Part shown: piece after piece, positions 18,998 through 28,176 of the stretch
How the letters are laid out: each line of letters starts with the position of its first letter
Numbering within the stretch: position 1 is the first letter of the stretch
Assembly: GCF_004764705.1 (NCBI RefSeq)
Contig: NZ_SHLX01000019.1
Location: forward strand, 62,001-126,000
Source of the DNA: Paenibacillus cymbidii
Lineage (GTDB): Bacteria > Bacillota > Bacilli > Paenibacillales > NBRC-103111
DNA length: 64,000 bases
Reading direction: 5' to 3'
Position numbers and translations under genes: made by a program
Notes under the pieces: generated by a model
Databases searched by the model: none
What the model was told of the DNA's origin: nothing
What the model saw: only the letters and a program-made list of their open reading frames with translations

Positions 18998-19031
18998 AAA
19001 GAACCTGGCTCCCGGGAGTCAGGTTCTTTTT
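18998..19031. terminator. Intrinsic terminator between rph promoter and sigma-factor gene
   Basis: AAAGAACCTGGCTCCC pairs with GGGAGTCAGGTTCTTT (one G-U pair). The T run is longer on the plus side (T5), so it suits the rightward small RNA best. It may also end the leftward sigma-factor transcript. Confidence 0.75.
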
Positions 19032-19063
19032 GATTTAATGTTCGCTAATGCGCGGCGCTTTTT

Positions 19064-19675
19064 TCATCCAACCAGCTGTATATAAAAAGTTAACACCATA
19101 AAATAATAAACGAGCGCCTTCCCCCACTTGCGACGCAGCAAGCTTCTGCCGCGGTTCATTCGCGATTTGACCGTATTGAGCGGCAACTGCTCCGCCTGGC
19201 TGATTTCTTCCAGCGACATGCCGTGCAGGTATTGGCCAACGAAGAGCGGCTTGTACTTGTCCGGCAACGAGTCGAGAATAGCGGCCACCATCCGGCCGTT
19301 TTCTTTTGTAATGGCTGCTTCTTCCGGCGTCTTCTCCTCGCTCGCGATCGTCTCCCGCCGCTGCAGCGCTTCGTCGTGAGACGCACCGTCCAGCGGAAGC
19401 GTTCCTTTGCGCTTGCGCAAGATGTCCAGACATACGTTTTTGCCGATGCGATACAGCCATGCCGACAACGACTTGGATTCGTCGAAGCGGTTAATGCTCA
19501 GGTAGAAACGAATGAACGTTTCCTGAACGACGTCGTCGCTGTCTGCATTGCCTTGCAATATTCGGGACGCCATCCGGACGAGATTGTCCTTGTACTTGTT
19601 CATCAGCACTTCGAGCGCGCTTTGATCGCCATTCTGAAACATGGTAATCAGACGCCGTTCAGAAAACTCCAACAT
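19064..19675 (-). CDS. ECF-type sigma-70 family sigma factor with hydrophobic C-terminal tail
   Basis: Region 2 is clear (DNLVRMASRILQGNADSDDVVQETFIRFYLSI is the start of it), and region 4 follows (LPDKYKPLFVGQYLHGMSLEEISQ then LNTVKSRMNRGRSLL). The start at 19675 follows GGAGGAGG. At 204 residues it is longer than SigW-type factors because it ends in about 17 hydrophobic residues (ALVYYFMVLTFYIQLVG). No anti-sigma factor gene is adjacent: the next gene downstream is rph, behind a terminator. The tail could tether the factor to the membrane or replace a partner; that is inference. Confidence 0.88.
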   Translation of the reverse strand: MLEFSERRLITMFQNGDQSALEVLMNKYKDNLVRMASRILQGNADSDDVVQETFIRFYLSINRFDESKSLSAWLYRIGKNVCLDILRKRKGTLPLDGASHDEALQRRETIASEEKTPEEAAITKENGRMVAAILDSLPDKYKPLFVGQYLHGMSLEEISQAEQLPLNTVKSRMNRGRSLLRRKWGKALVYYFMVLTFYIQLVG

Positions 19676-19777
19676 GTCCCCTCCTCCGCCATACGTTCGG
19701 TAGCATACGAGCATTCGTTTCTCCCATTGTAGCACACCTGTACGCACCGAACATGAAAGACAAATGAGAAAAAGCAA

Positions 19778-19799
19778 AAGCCCGCCGCAAGACGGGCTT
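19778..19799 (-). terminator. Terminator of the RND transporter gene
   Basis: On the minus strand AAGCCCG pairs with CGGGCTT and is followed by TTTGCTTTTTC. It lies 30 bases behind the transporter stop codon. Confidence 0.75.
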
Positions 19800-19830
19800 C
19801 TGCGTCCTTTTCCGACGGGCTGCCGTTCGG

Positions 19831-22800
19831 TTATTGCAAGTTTGCGCTTCCGATCGTTTCTATCGCCTTATGGTCGATCCGCTTGCTCCGGAACTTCATG
19901 AGAAATTCGTACACGACCGGCACGATCACGAGCGTGAGCAGCGTCGAGCTCGTCAGCCCGCCGATCACGATAATGCCGAGGCCCTTCGAGATGATGCCGG
20001 AGCTCTCGAAACCGAAGGCGAGCGGCAGAAGCGCGCCGATTGTGGCGAGCGCCGTCATCAGAATCGGGCGAAGCCGGGTAGCCGCAGCCTCCAGCAGCGC
20101 TTCCCGCGTAGGCAGCCCTTCCTTCTCCTTCCGGGTGACCCGGTCGATGAGCACGATCGCATTGGTGACCACGATGCCGATCAGCATGAGCGCTCCCATC
20201 ATCGCGGAAACACTCAGCGATTCGCCGGCCAAGAACAGTCCCAGGAGCCCGCCGATCAGCGCAAACGGCAGCGAGAACAAAATCGCGAACGGGGCGAGCG
20301 CGCCGCCAAACGTGATGACCAGCACCAGGTAGATGATCGCGATCGCCGCCGCCATCGCCATCCCGAGCTGTGTTATCATGGTGCCTACTTGCTCCGCCGC
20401 CCCGGCCAAATGGACATCGATCGTGGACGGCAGCTTCAGTTCCTGAATGGCCTGCTCCAAATCGCTTGACGCTTTGGATACATTCGATGCGACTATCGTT
20501 GCCGTCACTTCCGCGTACATCCGGTTGTCGCGGCGGGCGATCGTTTGCGGCGAGTCGCCCTCCTTGATTTGCACGATTTCCTTGAGCGGCACTTCGCCGC
20601 GTACGGGCGAAACGACGGTCGTTTTTTCGATGTCGGCAACCGTACGGAACTGCTGGGCGTCCGTTTGCACATACACCTCATATTGTTTGCCGTCGACTTT
20701 GACATGCGTCAACACGGGACGTTCGCGCACCGGGCTAAGCTTCATGGCAATTTGGCCGGCGGTCAAGCCGAGCGTGCCCAGCTTGTTCGGATCGGCGACC
20801 AGTGTATACTGGCCGTAAGCTTGGGACAAGCTGGTGCCGGGTTTCTCGAAATCGGCGTTCGACTTCAGCAGCTGCGAGATGCGATCGACGGCCGGCTTGA
20901 TTTCCTCCATGCTGTCTCCATATACGTACAGGCTCAGCTTGTTGCCGCCCAATCCTTCGTCCGTTTCGAGCTGTTTCCATTCTCCGCTGCCGGCGACGTT
21001 TTGTTTCAAGTCTTCGATCACGGTTTTTTTCTCTTCGGCAAATGCATTGAAGTCTTTGTTATACAAGATGAGGAATTGCGCCGCTTTGGACGGCGTTCCG
21101 GCGATCGCGTCCCGGCCCCCGACGGAATACTGCATATCTTTTACGCCGTCGCGCTTCAGCAGCAGCGCTTCCGCCTTTTGCGCAACCTGCTCGATGTCCG
21201 CAGCCCGCTCGCCCGCCGCCGGCGTGTACGAAATCATCACATATTTATCGTCTTCGCTTGGAGGGAACAGGCTGAAGCCTATGCGCGGAATCAAGGTCAG
21301 GCTGCCGACAAGCAGAAGCATGGCCGATCCGAACGTTATGAGCTTGTGACCAAGCGCCCAGCGCAAGACGCCCTTGTATAACCGGCCCAGCGCGCCGGGA
21401 TGTTCATCGTGTTTGCTCCGGTCTTTCACCCCCCGCTTGAACATCGAATGCCCGAGCATCGGAACGATCGTCACGGCGACGAGCAAGGACGCGAGCAGCG
21501 CAAACATGACGGTCAAGCCGAACGGCAGGAACATGGCGCCAATCATGCCGTCCACGGTGCCGAGCGGCAGGAAGACGGCAACCGTCACGACGGTGGACGA
21601 CAAGATCGGGAGGAACATTTCGCGCGTCGCTTCGCGGATCAGTTCCTTGCCCTTTAGCTTCTCCGACGACAGCGACATGCGCCGGTAAATGTTTTCGATG
21701 ACGACGATCGAATCGTCGACGACGCGGCCGATCGCAACGGTCATCGCCCCAAGCGTCATCAGGTTCAAGGTGATGTCCATCCGTTTCAGCAGCAGAATGC
21801 CGATCAGGAGCGAAAGCGGAATCGATACGATCGAGATGAGCGTCGTGCGGAAGTTCCGCAGGAACAACAAAATAATCAATACGGCGAACAGCGCGCCGAA
21901 CAGCGCCTTGCTAAGCATCGTGGAGACGGACTTCTCGATCGGCGTGCCTTGGTCGCTCATCGTCGTCACGTGGAGACCCGGCCAGTCTTTTTCGAAGCGC
22001 TCCATCTCTTTCTTAATGGCATTAACGACGTTGACCGTGTTGGCTTCTGGGGCTTTGACAATTTGAATGCCGATCGATTCGTTGCCGTTCGTACGCGAGA
22101 TCGATTCGGCTTTGCCGACGAGCGCAAGCTTGGCGATTTCGTTCAGCCGCACCGTCTGCAAGGTGTCCGCGGCCGGTTTGCCTGCCGCTTGCTGCTGCGG
22201 CTGCCCCGCCGCGGCGGAAGGCAGCGGAATCGGCAGTCGGTTCAGTTCGTCCAATGTGGCGACATTGCCGTCGACAACTACTGTTTTGATCGCTTGATCC
22301 ATTTCAAATACGCCGAGCGGCACTTTCACCGCCGAGCTTTGGACGATCGCGGCAACCTCGTTTTCGCTTAAGCCGAGCGTCTTCATTTTCTCCGTGTTGA
22401 ACGCAAGCTGAACTTCCTGAAGCTGCTGCCCGGCGACCTCGACGTTGGCCACCCCGGCCAGCCCTTCAAGCGCCGGCTTTATTTCGCCCACGATGCGGTC
22501 GGTCAAGTCGGGCAGCGACTTCCCGTCCTCGGCAACGCTGAGCGAGATGACCGGCATCGCATCAAGACTGATGCGCGACACTGCCGCGGCTTGAGCCCCC
22601 GCGGGCAATCGAACGCCGGCGATCGCTTCGCGGACGTCGCTAGCCGCTTTGTCCATATTTTGCTTGTAGTTGTACTCGGCGACGATCGAAGAAACGTTTT
22701 CCGTCGAGGTGGAACTGATCGTTTTGACCCCGTCCAAATTTCTGATCCTCGTTTCGAGCGGTTTGGTCAGATGTTCCGCCACCTCCTCCGGGGCTGCGCC

Positions 22801-22959
22801 GGGGTATACAGTGGTGATGGTCAAATACGGGATCGACACGTCGGGAAGCGACTCCTGCTTCATGCCGAATCCCGCGTACAGTCCCGCTACCGTGACGATG
22901 ATCGTCATGATCCACACGGCAAATTTGTTGTTCAAACTGAAATTGATCAAACCTTTCAT
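19831..22959 (-). CDS. RND-family efflux permease (SwrC/AcrB type)
   Basis: The 1042-residue protein has the full RND layout: an N-terminal membrane segment (FAVWIMTIIVTVAGLYAGF), a first porter loop starting SLPDVSIPYLTITTVYPGAAPEEVE-like sequence, a block of membrane helices including TLGAMTVAIGRVVDDSIVVIENIYRR with the proton-relay acidic pair, and a symmetrical second half ending in ALMLIGIVVTNAIVLIDRV. Such pumps use the proton gradient to export surfactin-like lipopeptides, drugs or lipids. No membrane fusion protein is encoded next to it, as is usual for SwrC in Firmicutes. The start at 22959 follows AGGAGAAGAGG. It is probably controlled by the two-component system just upstream. Confidence 0.9.
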   Translation of the reverse strand: MKGLINFSLNNKFAVWIMTIIVTVAGLYAGFGMKQESLPDVSIPYLTITTVYPGAAPEEVAEHLTKPLETRIRNLDGVKTISSTSTENVSSIVAEYNYKQNMDKAASDVREAIAGVRLPAGAQAAAVSRISLDAMPVISLSVAEDGKSLPDLTDRIVGEIKPALEGLAGVANVEVAGQQLQEVQLAFNTEKMKTLGLSENEVAAIVQSSAVKVPLGVFEMDQAIKTVVVDGNVATLDELNRLPIPLPSAAAGQPQQQAAGKPAADTLQTVRLNEIAKLALVGKAESISRTNGNESIGIQIVKAPEANTVNVVNAIKKEMERFEKDWPGLHVTTMSDQGTPIEKSVSTMLSKALFGALFAVLIILLFLRNFRTTLISIVSIPLSLLIGILLLKRMDITLNLMTLGAMTVAIGRVVDDSIVVIENIYRRMSLSSEKLKGKELIREATREMFLPILSSTVVTVAVFLPLGTVDGMIGAMFLPFGLTVMFALLASLLVAVTIVPMLGHSMFKRGVKDRSKHDEHPGALGRLYKGVLRWALGHKLITFGSAMLLLVGSLTLIPRIGFSLFPPSEDDKYVMISYTPAAGERAADIEQVAQKAEALLLKRDGVKDMQYSVGGRDAIAGTPSKAAQFLILYNKDFNAFAEEKKTVIEDLKQNVAGSGEWKQLETDEGLGGNKLSLYVYGDSMEEIKPAVDRISQLLKSNADFEKPGTSLSQAYGQYTLVADPNKLGTLGLTAGQIAMKLSPVRERPVLTHVKVDGKQYEVYVQTDAQQFRTVADIEKTTVVSPVRGEVPLKEIVQIKEGDSPQTIARRDNRMYAEVTATIVASNVSKASSDLEQAIQELKLPSTIDVHLAGAAEQVGTMITQLGMAMAAAIAIIYLVLVITFGGALAPFAILFSLPFALIGGLLGLFLAGESLSVSAMMGALMLIGIVVTNAIVLIDRVTRKEKEGLPTREALLEAAATRLRPILMTALATIGALLPLAFGFESSGIISKGLGIIVIGGLTSSTLLTLVIVPVVYEFLMKFRSKRIDHKAIETIGSANLQ

Positions 22960-23053
22960 GCGCCTCTTCTCCTGTTCGATCCGGATTATCGGCCGATTGC
23001 GAACCGACCGCTGGGAATAACGTACCCGACGAACATGTCGGCTTCGTGATCCC

Positions 23054-23073
23054 AATATGAACGGAATATGAAC
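23054..23073 (-). promoter_or_regulatory. Direct repeat, probable response-regulator site upstream of the RND gene
   Basis: Two identical 9-mers (GTTCATATT on the minus strand) start exactly 11 bp apart, one helical turn, as OmpR-family regulators prefer. They lie about 100 bases before the transporter start and follow the terminator of the OmpR-type system upstream. Confidence 0.5.
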
Positions 23074-23102
23074 AGGCGAAAAAAAGGCGAAAAAAACAAA
23101 AA

Positions 23103-23137
23103 CCGCGCCGCGTGCTCCGGGAGCAAACGAGGCGCGG
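23103..23137 (-). terminator. Terminator behind the histidine kinase gene
   Basis: On the minus strand CCGCGCC pairs with GGCGCGG, with an inner GCTCC/GGAGC stem. A long T-rich tract follows, so the transporter needs its own promoter. Confidence 0.75.
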
Positions 23138-23151
23138 CCGTTTGCGGCCGC

Positions 23152-24516
23152 CTAAGGCAACGAGGGCGCGCTTGGCAACGTAACGATAAACGTCGTGCCG
23201 CAGCCGGGCTCGCTCTCGACCTGAATCTCGCCCTGATGCAGCGACACGATTTGTTTGACGATGGCGAGCCCAAGACCGCTTCCGCCGTATTTGCGGCTGT
23301 GCGAGCGGTCGGCCTTGAAGAAACGTTCAAACACCCGTTTGCGGTCTTCCGGCGATATGCCGATGCCGCGATCCGCGATTCGAACGACTACGGTGGTGAT
23401 GCCTGGTTCGATGCTGACGGCAATCGCACCGCCGTCGGGCGAAAACTTGATGCTGTTGCCGATCAAATTGGTCCATATTTGGTTCCATTGATCTTGATCG
23501 GCGGTAACGATCGCGTTTGGCAGCTCGAGTTCGAAGCGGATGCCCCGCGGCGACCAAGTCGGCTGCAGGGCGACGATAACCCGACGAATTTGCTCGTCGA
23601 GCCTGAACGTGACCGGTCGTAGCGGCTCGTGCTGCGCTTCGAGCATGGCCAGCTTGAGCAAGCTGTCGCTCATGCTCGACACGCGATCCGATTCCGCGAT
23701 AATAATATCGAGGTAACGGTTCCGTTCGGCGTCGGGGAGATCGACTTGCTTCAGCGCTTTGGCGTATCCGGAGATCGACGTGAGCGGAGAGCGCACTTCA
23801 TGAGAGACGTTGGAAACGAAGTCCCGGCGCATCTGCTCAAGCTGCCGCAGCTCGTGCGTCATGTCCTCGAAGCTGCGGGCCAATTTGCCGAGCTCGTCCT
23901 TCTGTTTGATATTCAGCTTGACGTTGAAGTCGCCGGCGGCGAGCCGCCTCGTCGCTTTCGTCAGCTTCTTGAGCGGCCTGACGAGGAAAACGGCGGCAAT
24001 CAGAATAAAGATGCTCCCCGCCGCAAGAGAATAAGCGAGTATCGTCAAGATCCATTGCACAAGAAGCGAAACGGATGGATAAATCGGCTGCACGAACAAC
24101 GCTTGCGTCCCGCCGTTCGTATGCAGCGGCACCCCGACGACGAACGGGTCCGTGTTCTTCGGATTATCGCGAGATACTTCGCCGCCGAGCACCCTGTCGA
24201 TCATCTCCGGCGTTACGACGGCAGGATCGTAAGTGCCGGGCTGACCGAATGTCCGCCGCAACCCCTCCCTGTCGTAAATGCGAACATAATAAGATTCGAG
24301 CTGTTTCATCTCGCCGAGCAGCTTGTCCGCTTCGTCGCCAGGCAGCGATTCGTAGATGCGGGCGGTATCGAGACCAAAGGATATCGCCCCGCTCGTCAAC
24401 ACAACGTTCACCTTCTCCTGGAATACCGCCGTCGCCACGAAAAAGGCGACAATAATGCCGGCAATGACAGACAGCAGGAACGTCAATACGACACGCACAT
24501 AAAGCGAACGGATCAT
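23152..24516 (-). CDS. Membrane sensor histidine kinase (BaeS-like)
   Basis: The 454-residue kinase has a membrane helix at about 8-31, an extracytoplasmic sensor loop of about 120 residues, and a second helix at about 153-178. A HAMP linker (VRPLKKLTKATRRLAAGDF) follows, then the phosphorylation helix with His239 in NVSHEVRSPLTSISGYAKAL and an HATPase domain (NLIGNSIKFSPDGG, DRGIGISPEDRKRVFERFF, GGSGLGLAIVKQIVSLH). Its ATG overlaps the stop of the regulator gene (ATGA), so the two are translated together. The signal is unknown; adjacency to an RND pump points to an envelope or toxic-compound signal. Confidence 0.92.
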   Translation of the reverse strand: MIRSLYVRVVLTFLLSVIAGIIVAFFVATAVFQEKVNVVLTSGAISFGLDTARIYESLPGDEADKLLGEMKQLESYYVRIYDREGLRRTFGQPGTYDPAVVTPEMIDRVLGGEVSRDNPKNTDPFVVGVPLHTNGGTQALFVQPIYPSVSLLVQWILTILAYSLAAGSIFILIAAVFLVRPLKKLTKATRRLAAGDFNVKLNIKQKDELGKLARSFEDMTHELRQLEQMRRDFVSNVSHEVRSPLTSISGYAKALKQVDLPDAERNRYLDIIIAESDRVSSMSDSLLKLAMLEAQHEPLRPVTFRLDEQIRRVIVALQPTWSPRGIRFELELPNAIVTADQDQWNQIWTNLIGNSIKFSPDGGAIAVSIEPGITTVVVRIADRGIGISPEDRKRVFERFFKADRSHSRKYGGSGLGLAIVKQIVSLHQGEIQVESEPGCGTTFIVTLPSAPSLP

Positions 24517-25187
24517 ACGTCCGCCTCAAGCCGATAGCCGAGACCGCGCACCGTTTCGATGCGGAAGTCGGCCACATCCGCGAACCGTTCGCGCAGCCGT
24601 TTGATATGGACGTCGACCGTGCGGTCGTCGCCGGCGTAATCAAGCCCCCATATTTGATCGATCAGCTGCTCGCGCGTGTAAATTTGGCCGGGGGTGCCGG
24701 CAAGCTTGTACAGCAGCTCGAACTCCTTCAGCGGCAAGGTGAGCGATTCCGCGCCTTTGGTCACTTTGTACGTCATCTTGTCGAGCGTTACCGCGCCGAG
24801 CCGGATCGACTGCGACGCTCCGATGCGGTACCGTTTCAGAAGCGCCCTGACGCGAACGGTCAATTCGAGCGGGTCGAACGGTTTGGTCAAATAATCGTCC
24901 GTTCCGAGCTGAAACCCTTTCACTTTCTCCCACGTTTCGCTCCTGGCGGTCAACATCAGCAGAGGCAAGTCGGGGTTGCCGCGCCGCAGCTCCTTGCACA
25001 GCGTCCAGCCGTCCATGACCGGCATCATAATGTCGAGCACAACGAGATCGACCGCCGTGGCGGCGAATACGTCCAGCGCTTCCTTGCCGTCCGCCGCTTC
25101 GACGGTCGCGAATCCGTCGTTGCGCAGAAACAGGCAGACGAGCTCGCGGATATTCGCGTCGTCGTCCGCTACGAGAATTGTCGGCAC
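24513..25187 (-). CDS. OmpR/PhoB-family response regulator
   Basis: The 224-residue regulator has a receiver domain with the acidic pocket VADDDAN, phospho-acceptor Asp52 in VVLDIMMPVMDGW and Lys in YLTKPFDPLEL. The C-terminal winged helix (KEFELLYKLAGTPGQIYTREQL, DRTVDVHIKRLRERF, TVRGLGYRLE) defines the OmpR family. First gene of the regulator-kinase operon. The 11-bp-phased repeats ahead of the RND gene are the best candidate target. Confidence 0.93.
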   Translation of the reverse strand: MPTILVADDDANIRELVCLFLRNDGFATVEAADGKEALDVFAATAVDLVVLDIMMPVMDGWTLCKELRRGNPDLPLLMLTARSETWEKVKGFQLGTDDYLTKPFDPLELTVRVRALLKRYRIGASQSIRLGAVTLDKMTYKVTKGAESLTLPLKEFELLYKLAGTPGQIYTREQLIDQIWGLDYAGDDRTVDVHIKRLRERFADVADFRIETVRGLGYRLEADV

Positions 25188-25261
25188 GCGTCATTCCTAC
25201 TTTCCATTGCCGGATACGTTGCATTTCTTGGAAACTGTCACCATTATACTACAAGCGGCAC

Positions 25262-25294
25262 AAAAAGGAGACCAAGCGCAAAACGCCTGGTCTC
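25262..25294 (-). terminator. Terminator of the secreted glycoside hydrolase gene
   Basis: On the minus strand GAGACCAGGCG and CGCTTGGTCTC form the stem around TTTTG, followed by CTTTTTG. It begins nine bases after the stop codon. Confidence 0.8.
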
Positions 25295-25302
25295 AAGTGA
25301 TC

Positions 25303-28065
25303 TCACTGCATGTCGTTCGTCAGCACGAAAACCGGACGTTCGCTGACATTAACGGACACTTTGCCGCCGGCGATCGTCATCGCGCTTGAGACGCCGTCCG
25401 TATCGCCGTCCGCCATGGTCACGAGCGACGCGGTTGTCGGCGAACCGGTCAGCGACAGCTGGTAGCCGCTCACCGTTGTCTGGTTGCTCGTCGGCGCCCA
25501 TACGACGTAAGCGCCGTTACTGCCGGTTGCGCTTTTGAACTTGTAAATTTTTACGTTGGCGTTGCCGGAGCCTTGTTCGCCGACATAACGCATGCCTGCC
25601 AGCGTGTTCTTCAGCGTATACACGTAGTAGTACGAGGTGCGCGGCACTTCGCCGGTCGCCTTCGACGACACGAGACCCGAGCTGTCGAACTGGGTGGCGC
25701 TGTTCACGTCGACATCGCGGAACATGTACATCTGCGCCTTGTCGACGCCGGCTGCGGCCGCCGCAAGATAGGAGCGCACGATCCATTGCGCTTGCACCTC
25801 GTTCACGCTGAACGTGCCGATCGACGGCGCGTGAATCGGCGAGCTCTGGTTCACGTCGTAGCCGAATTCGCTCAGCCAAAATTCCTTGCCCGGCAAATAC
25901 CGGTTGCGGTAGTCGGCGAATGCTTCCAGCTGCGTCTTCATGCCGGCCGCTTCCGGACTGATGCCGGCGTTGCTCGGGCCGAAGTTGTACGAATGAATGT
26001 TGATCGCGTCGGCCGGGAAGCTGCCGCTGCGGTAATAATCCGACCAAACCTTCATCGCCCGGATATAGTCGACGTTCGGGTAAGCGAGCCCCATCATCGC
26101 CATTTTGCCGTTCGGGTCGGCGTTTTTGATTCCGAACGTGTTGCCCATCCGGCCTTGGTCGCCGTCATAATCGGCGCTGGCCATCGCCGCGTACTCGTAT
26201 GGCGTGAAGTACGTCGTGCGATTGCTCCATTTGGCGTCGCCTTCGTTCCAGTCCTCGTAGTATTGGATGTAGCCGAGCCCGGTGCTGCGGGCCTGGTCCG
26301 GCGCCAGCTTGAGCTTGTTGTCGGCGACGGCCGTCGAGCCGTACCGCGCGGCGTACTGGAACATATGGTCGGCGTGAGCCGCGTACGAAGCGGGCAGCTT
26401 CGGATCGGCGCCGGACGGCACCGGCTTGTCGGCGAAGTTCGCCGTCAGCCAGTTGACGCCGCCGATCAGCGTCGGCACGACCGAAACGCCGGCTGCGCTC
26501 ATCGTGTGGTAGTACGCGTCGAAATCGAAGCCGCCGGACGCGCCGTACGACGGGCTGAACTTGTTCCGGTTGTTCGGATACGGATACGCATAAGGCACCG
26601 CCCAGTCGCCTTCGTCCCAGCCCCAGTTGTGGTACTCGCGCACATTGCCGGCCACTTGCTGCTTCGTCGTCGAGTCGTCGTTGAAGCCGTTGATGCCGAT
26701 CAGCTTATCCATCGTCGGCAGCGTATGCGGCGACGGCGACGGCACCGTATCGATATTCGTGCCAAGCGCGCGGCCGTACACGACAAGCTCGTTCGTCTGC
26801 ACCCCGCCGTCGGAAATTTCCACCTTGAGGTAGTGCGTCGACGGTACGCTGACGGGATGGTTGATCCATCCCGGCGTATTGGTCATCGGGTCGGACACTT
26901 GCTGCGTCCATTGGAACGGAGAACCGGTGTACACCTTGACGTAGGAGCCATTCGGCCCGTAAGGCGGATCGTACAGGAAAATGTTGTCGATCTCGTAATC
27001 CTGCCCAAGGTTGATGATGGCCGAGTTGACCATCGAGTTGGCGAAGCCGCCGCCCGGGTAGTAGTTCGTTGTCGGCGTGCCGCCCGAGCCGTGCAGCGGA
27101 TCGCCGGACAACGTTTGCTCGTCGACGAGCTTCTCGGGATTGCCGGTGGCGGTTTCATTCAGCACCATCGACGGATCGAGCGGAATTTTGATAATCGAGC
27201 TGGCCGCCGCAGTCGCCTTCGACACCACGTTAGACAGCCCCGATTCGTTCGGCACTTCATCCTTCGTTTTCATCGCAAAATAGTACGTCGTGCTCGCCGA
27301 CAGCCCGCTCACTGTCATTGACTGGCCGGTGCCCGCCGCCGCAGGCGCCGGTTCGCCGCTCGCCTGCGTGGCACTGCCCCAGTTGCCGCTCGTAATCGTC
27401 GACGTGCTGTAGCGAATGTCGTACGACGAGGCTGTGCCGGTGCTGCCGTCGTCGCCAGGCGCCGTCCAGTTCAGCGTCACCGAGCTTGACGTCGACGATG
27501 GCGCCGACAAGTTCGCAATCGCCGCCGGCGCCGTTGTATCCCCGCCGGTGACGGGCGTGCCGTACAGCACGATTTCCGAAATTTGCGCGTGATAATCGGC
27601 CAGCGTCACCCGGATATAGCGCGTTTGCACGCTTGCCGTGTGCGCGTTCCACACCATCCAGTTGTTCGTGTTGTAGGTGAACAGCGAGGTCCAGCTTCCC
27701 GGACTGCCCGCGGAAACGGTCAAATTGCCGATGTCGTACGTATCCCACATGTAAATGCCGGTAATGTTGTAAGATTGCCCGAGGTCGATATACGCGCTGG
27801 CCGGGTAGTCAGCCATGTTCCACAGCGCGACCCAACTGGTGGTCGGCGACCCGCCGGAGCCGTTCGCCGGATCGCCGGCGGCCGACTGTTCGTCGACGAG
27901 CAGCGTCGCGTCGCCTTTACCCGACTCGTTCGTTACCATGGCGGGCGTCAGCGTTATTTTCGGATCGGAGGCGTACACGCGGGCGTTTCCTCCTGGCCAA
28001 ACAAGGGCGGGCAGCATGGCGAGCAGCGCGATCAGCAGCAGGACAAGCGGTTTTTTCACAAACAT
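25303..28065 (-). CDS. Secreted multidomain glycoside hydrolase (clan-GH-A-like) with discoidin and FN3 modules
   Basis: A signal peptide (MFVKKPLVLLLIALLAMLP..., cleaved near VYAS) is followed by a discoidin-like domain (about residues 45-195 of the exported chain), an FN3 domain (TAPAAIANLSAP ... YYFAMKTKDE), a second discoidin-like domain (IIKIPLDPSMVLNET ... NELVVYG) and a barrel of about 430 residues. In the barrel, YYEDWNEGD and EFWLSEFGYD carry Glu residues at the places expected for acid/base and nucleophile in clan GH-A. The target polysaccharide is not identifiable. GGAGGG touches the ATG at 28065, so GTG at 28059 may be the true start. The discoidin/FN3 modules resemble those of the esterase at 42.9-45.6 kb. 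Confidence 0.75.
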   Translation of the reverse strand: MFVKKPLVLLLIALLAMLPALVWPGGNARVYASDPKITLTPAMVTNESGKGDATLLVDEQSAAGDPANGSGGSPTTSWVALWNMADYPASAYIDLGQSYNITGIYMWDTYDIGNLTVSAGSPGSWTSLFTYNTNNWMVWNAHTASVQTRYIRVTLADYHAQISEIVLYGTPVTGGDTTAPAAIANLSAPSSTSSSVTLNWTAPGDDGSTGTASSYDIRYSTSTITSGNWGSATQASGEPAPAAAGTGQSMTVSGLSASTTYYFAMKTKDEVPNESGLSNVVSKATAAASSIIKIPLDPSMVLNETATGNPEKLVDEQTLSGDPLHGSGGTPTTNYYPGGGFANSMVNSAIINLGQDYEIDNIFLYDPPYGPNGSYVKVYTGSPFQWTQQVSDPMTNTPGWINHPVSVPSTHYLKVEISDGGVQTNELVVYGRALGTNIDTVPSPSPHTLPTMDKLIGINGFNDDSTTKQQVAGNVREYHNWGWDEGDWAVPYAYPYPNNRNKFSPSYGASGGFDFDAYYHTMSAAGVSVVPTLIGGVNWLTANFADKPVPSGADPKLPASYAAHADHMFQYAARYGSTAVADNKLKLAPDQARSTGLGYIQYYEDWNEGDAKWSNRTTYFTPYEYAAMASADYDGDQGRMGNTFGIKNADPNGKMAMMGLAYPNVDYIRAMKVWSDYYRSGSFPADAINIHSYNFGPSNAGISPEAAGMKTQLEAFADYRNRYLPGKEFWLSEFGYDVNQSSPIHAPSIGTFSVNEVQAQWIVRSYLAAAAAGVDKAQMYMFRDVDVNSATQFDSSGLVSSKATGEVPRTSYYYVYTLKNTLAGMRYVGEQGSGNANVKIYKFKSATGSNGAYVVWAPTSNQTTVSGYQLSLTGSPTTASLVTMADGDTDGVSSAMTIAGGKVSVNVSERPVFVLTNDMQ

Positions 28066-28176
28066 CCCTCCGTTCTTCGATTGTTCATTCCTTGCTTGCA
28101 AAACTTCGACTCCGACGACGACTAGTTTCGAAGCAGGCGTAAAGCATCGACCACCCCCTTTCGGGCAACCGCCCGG

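Larger units (their letters stand above)
18917..19031 (+). ncRNA. Candidate small antisense RNA opposite the rph promoter and leader
   Basis: A transcript from the promoter at 18881-18910 would start near 18917 and stop at the hairpin-T5 terminator, giving about 115 bases without a coding frame. It would run straight through the rph promoter. This is inferred from the two sequence signals only. Confidence 0.4.

Noticed and set aside
19831..22959. Possible membrane fusion protein gene near the RND pump
   Set aside because: None of the neighbouring frames has a lipoyl or hairpin domain; the pump appears to stand alone.
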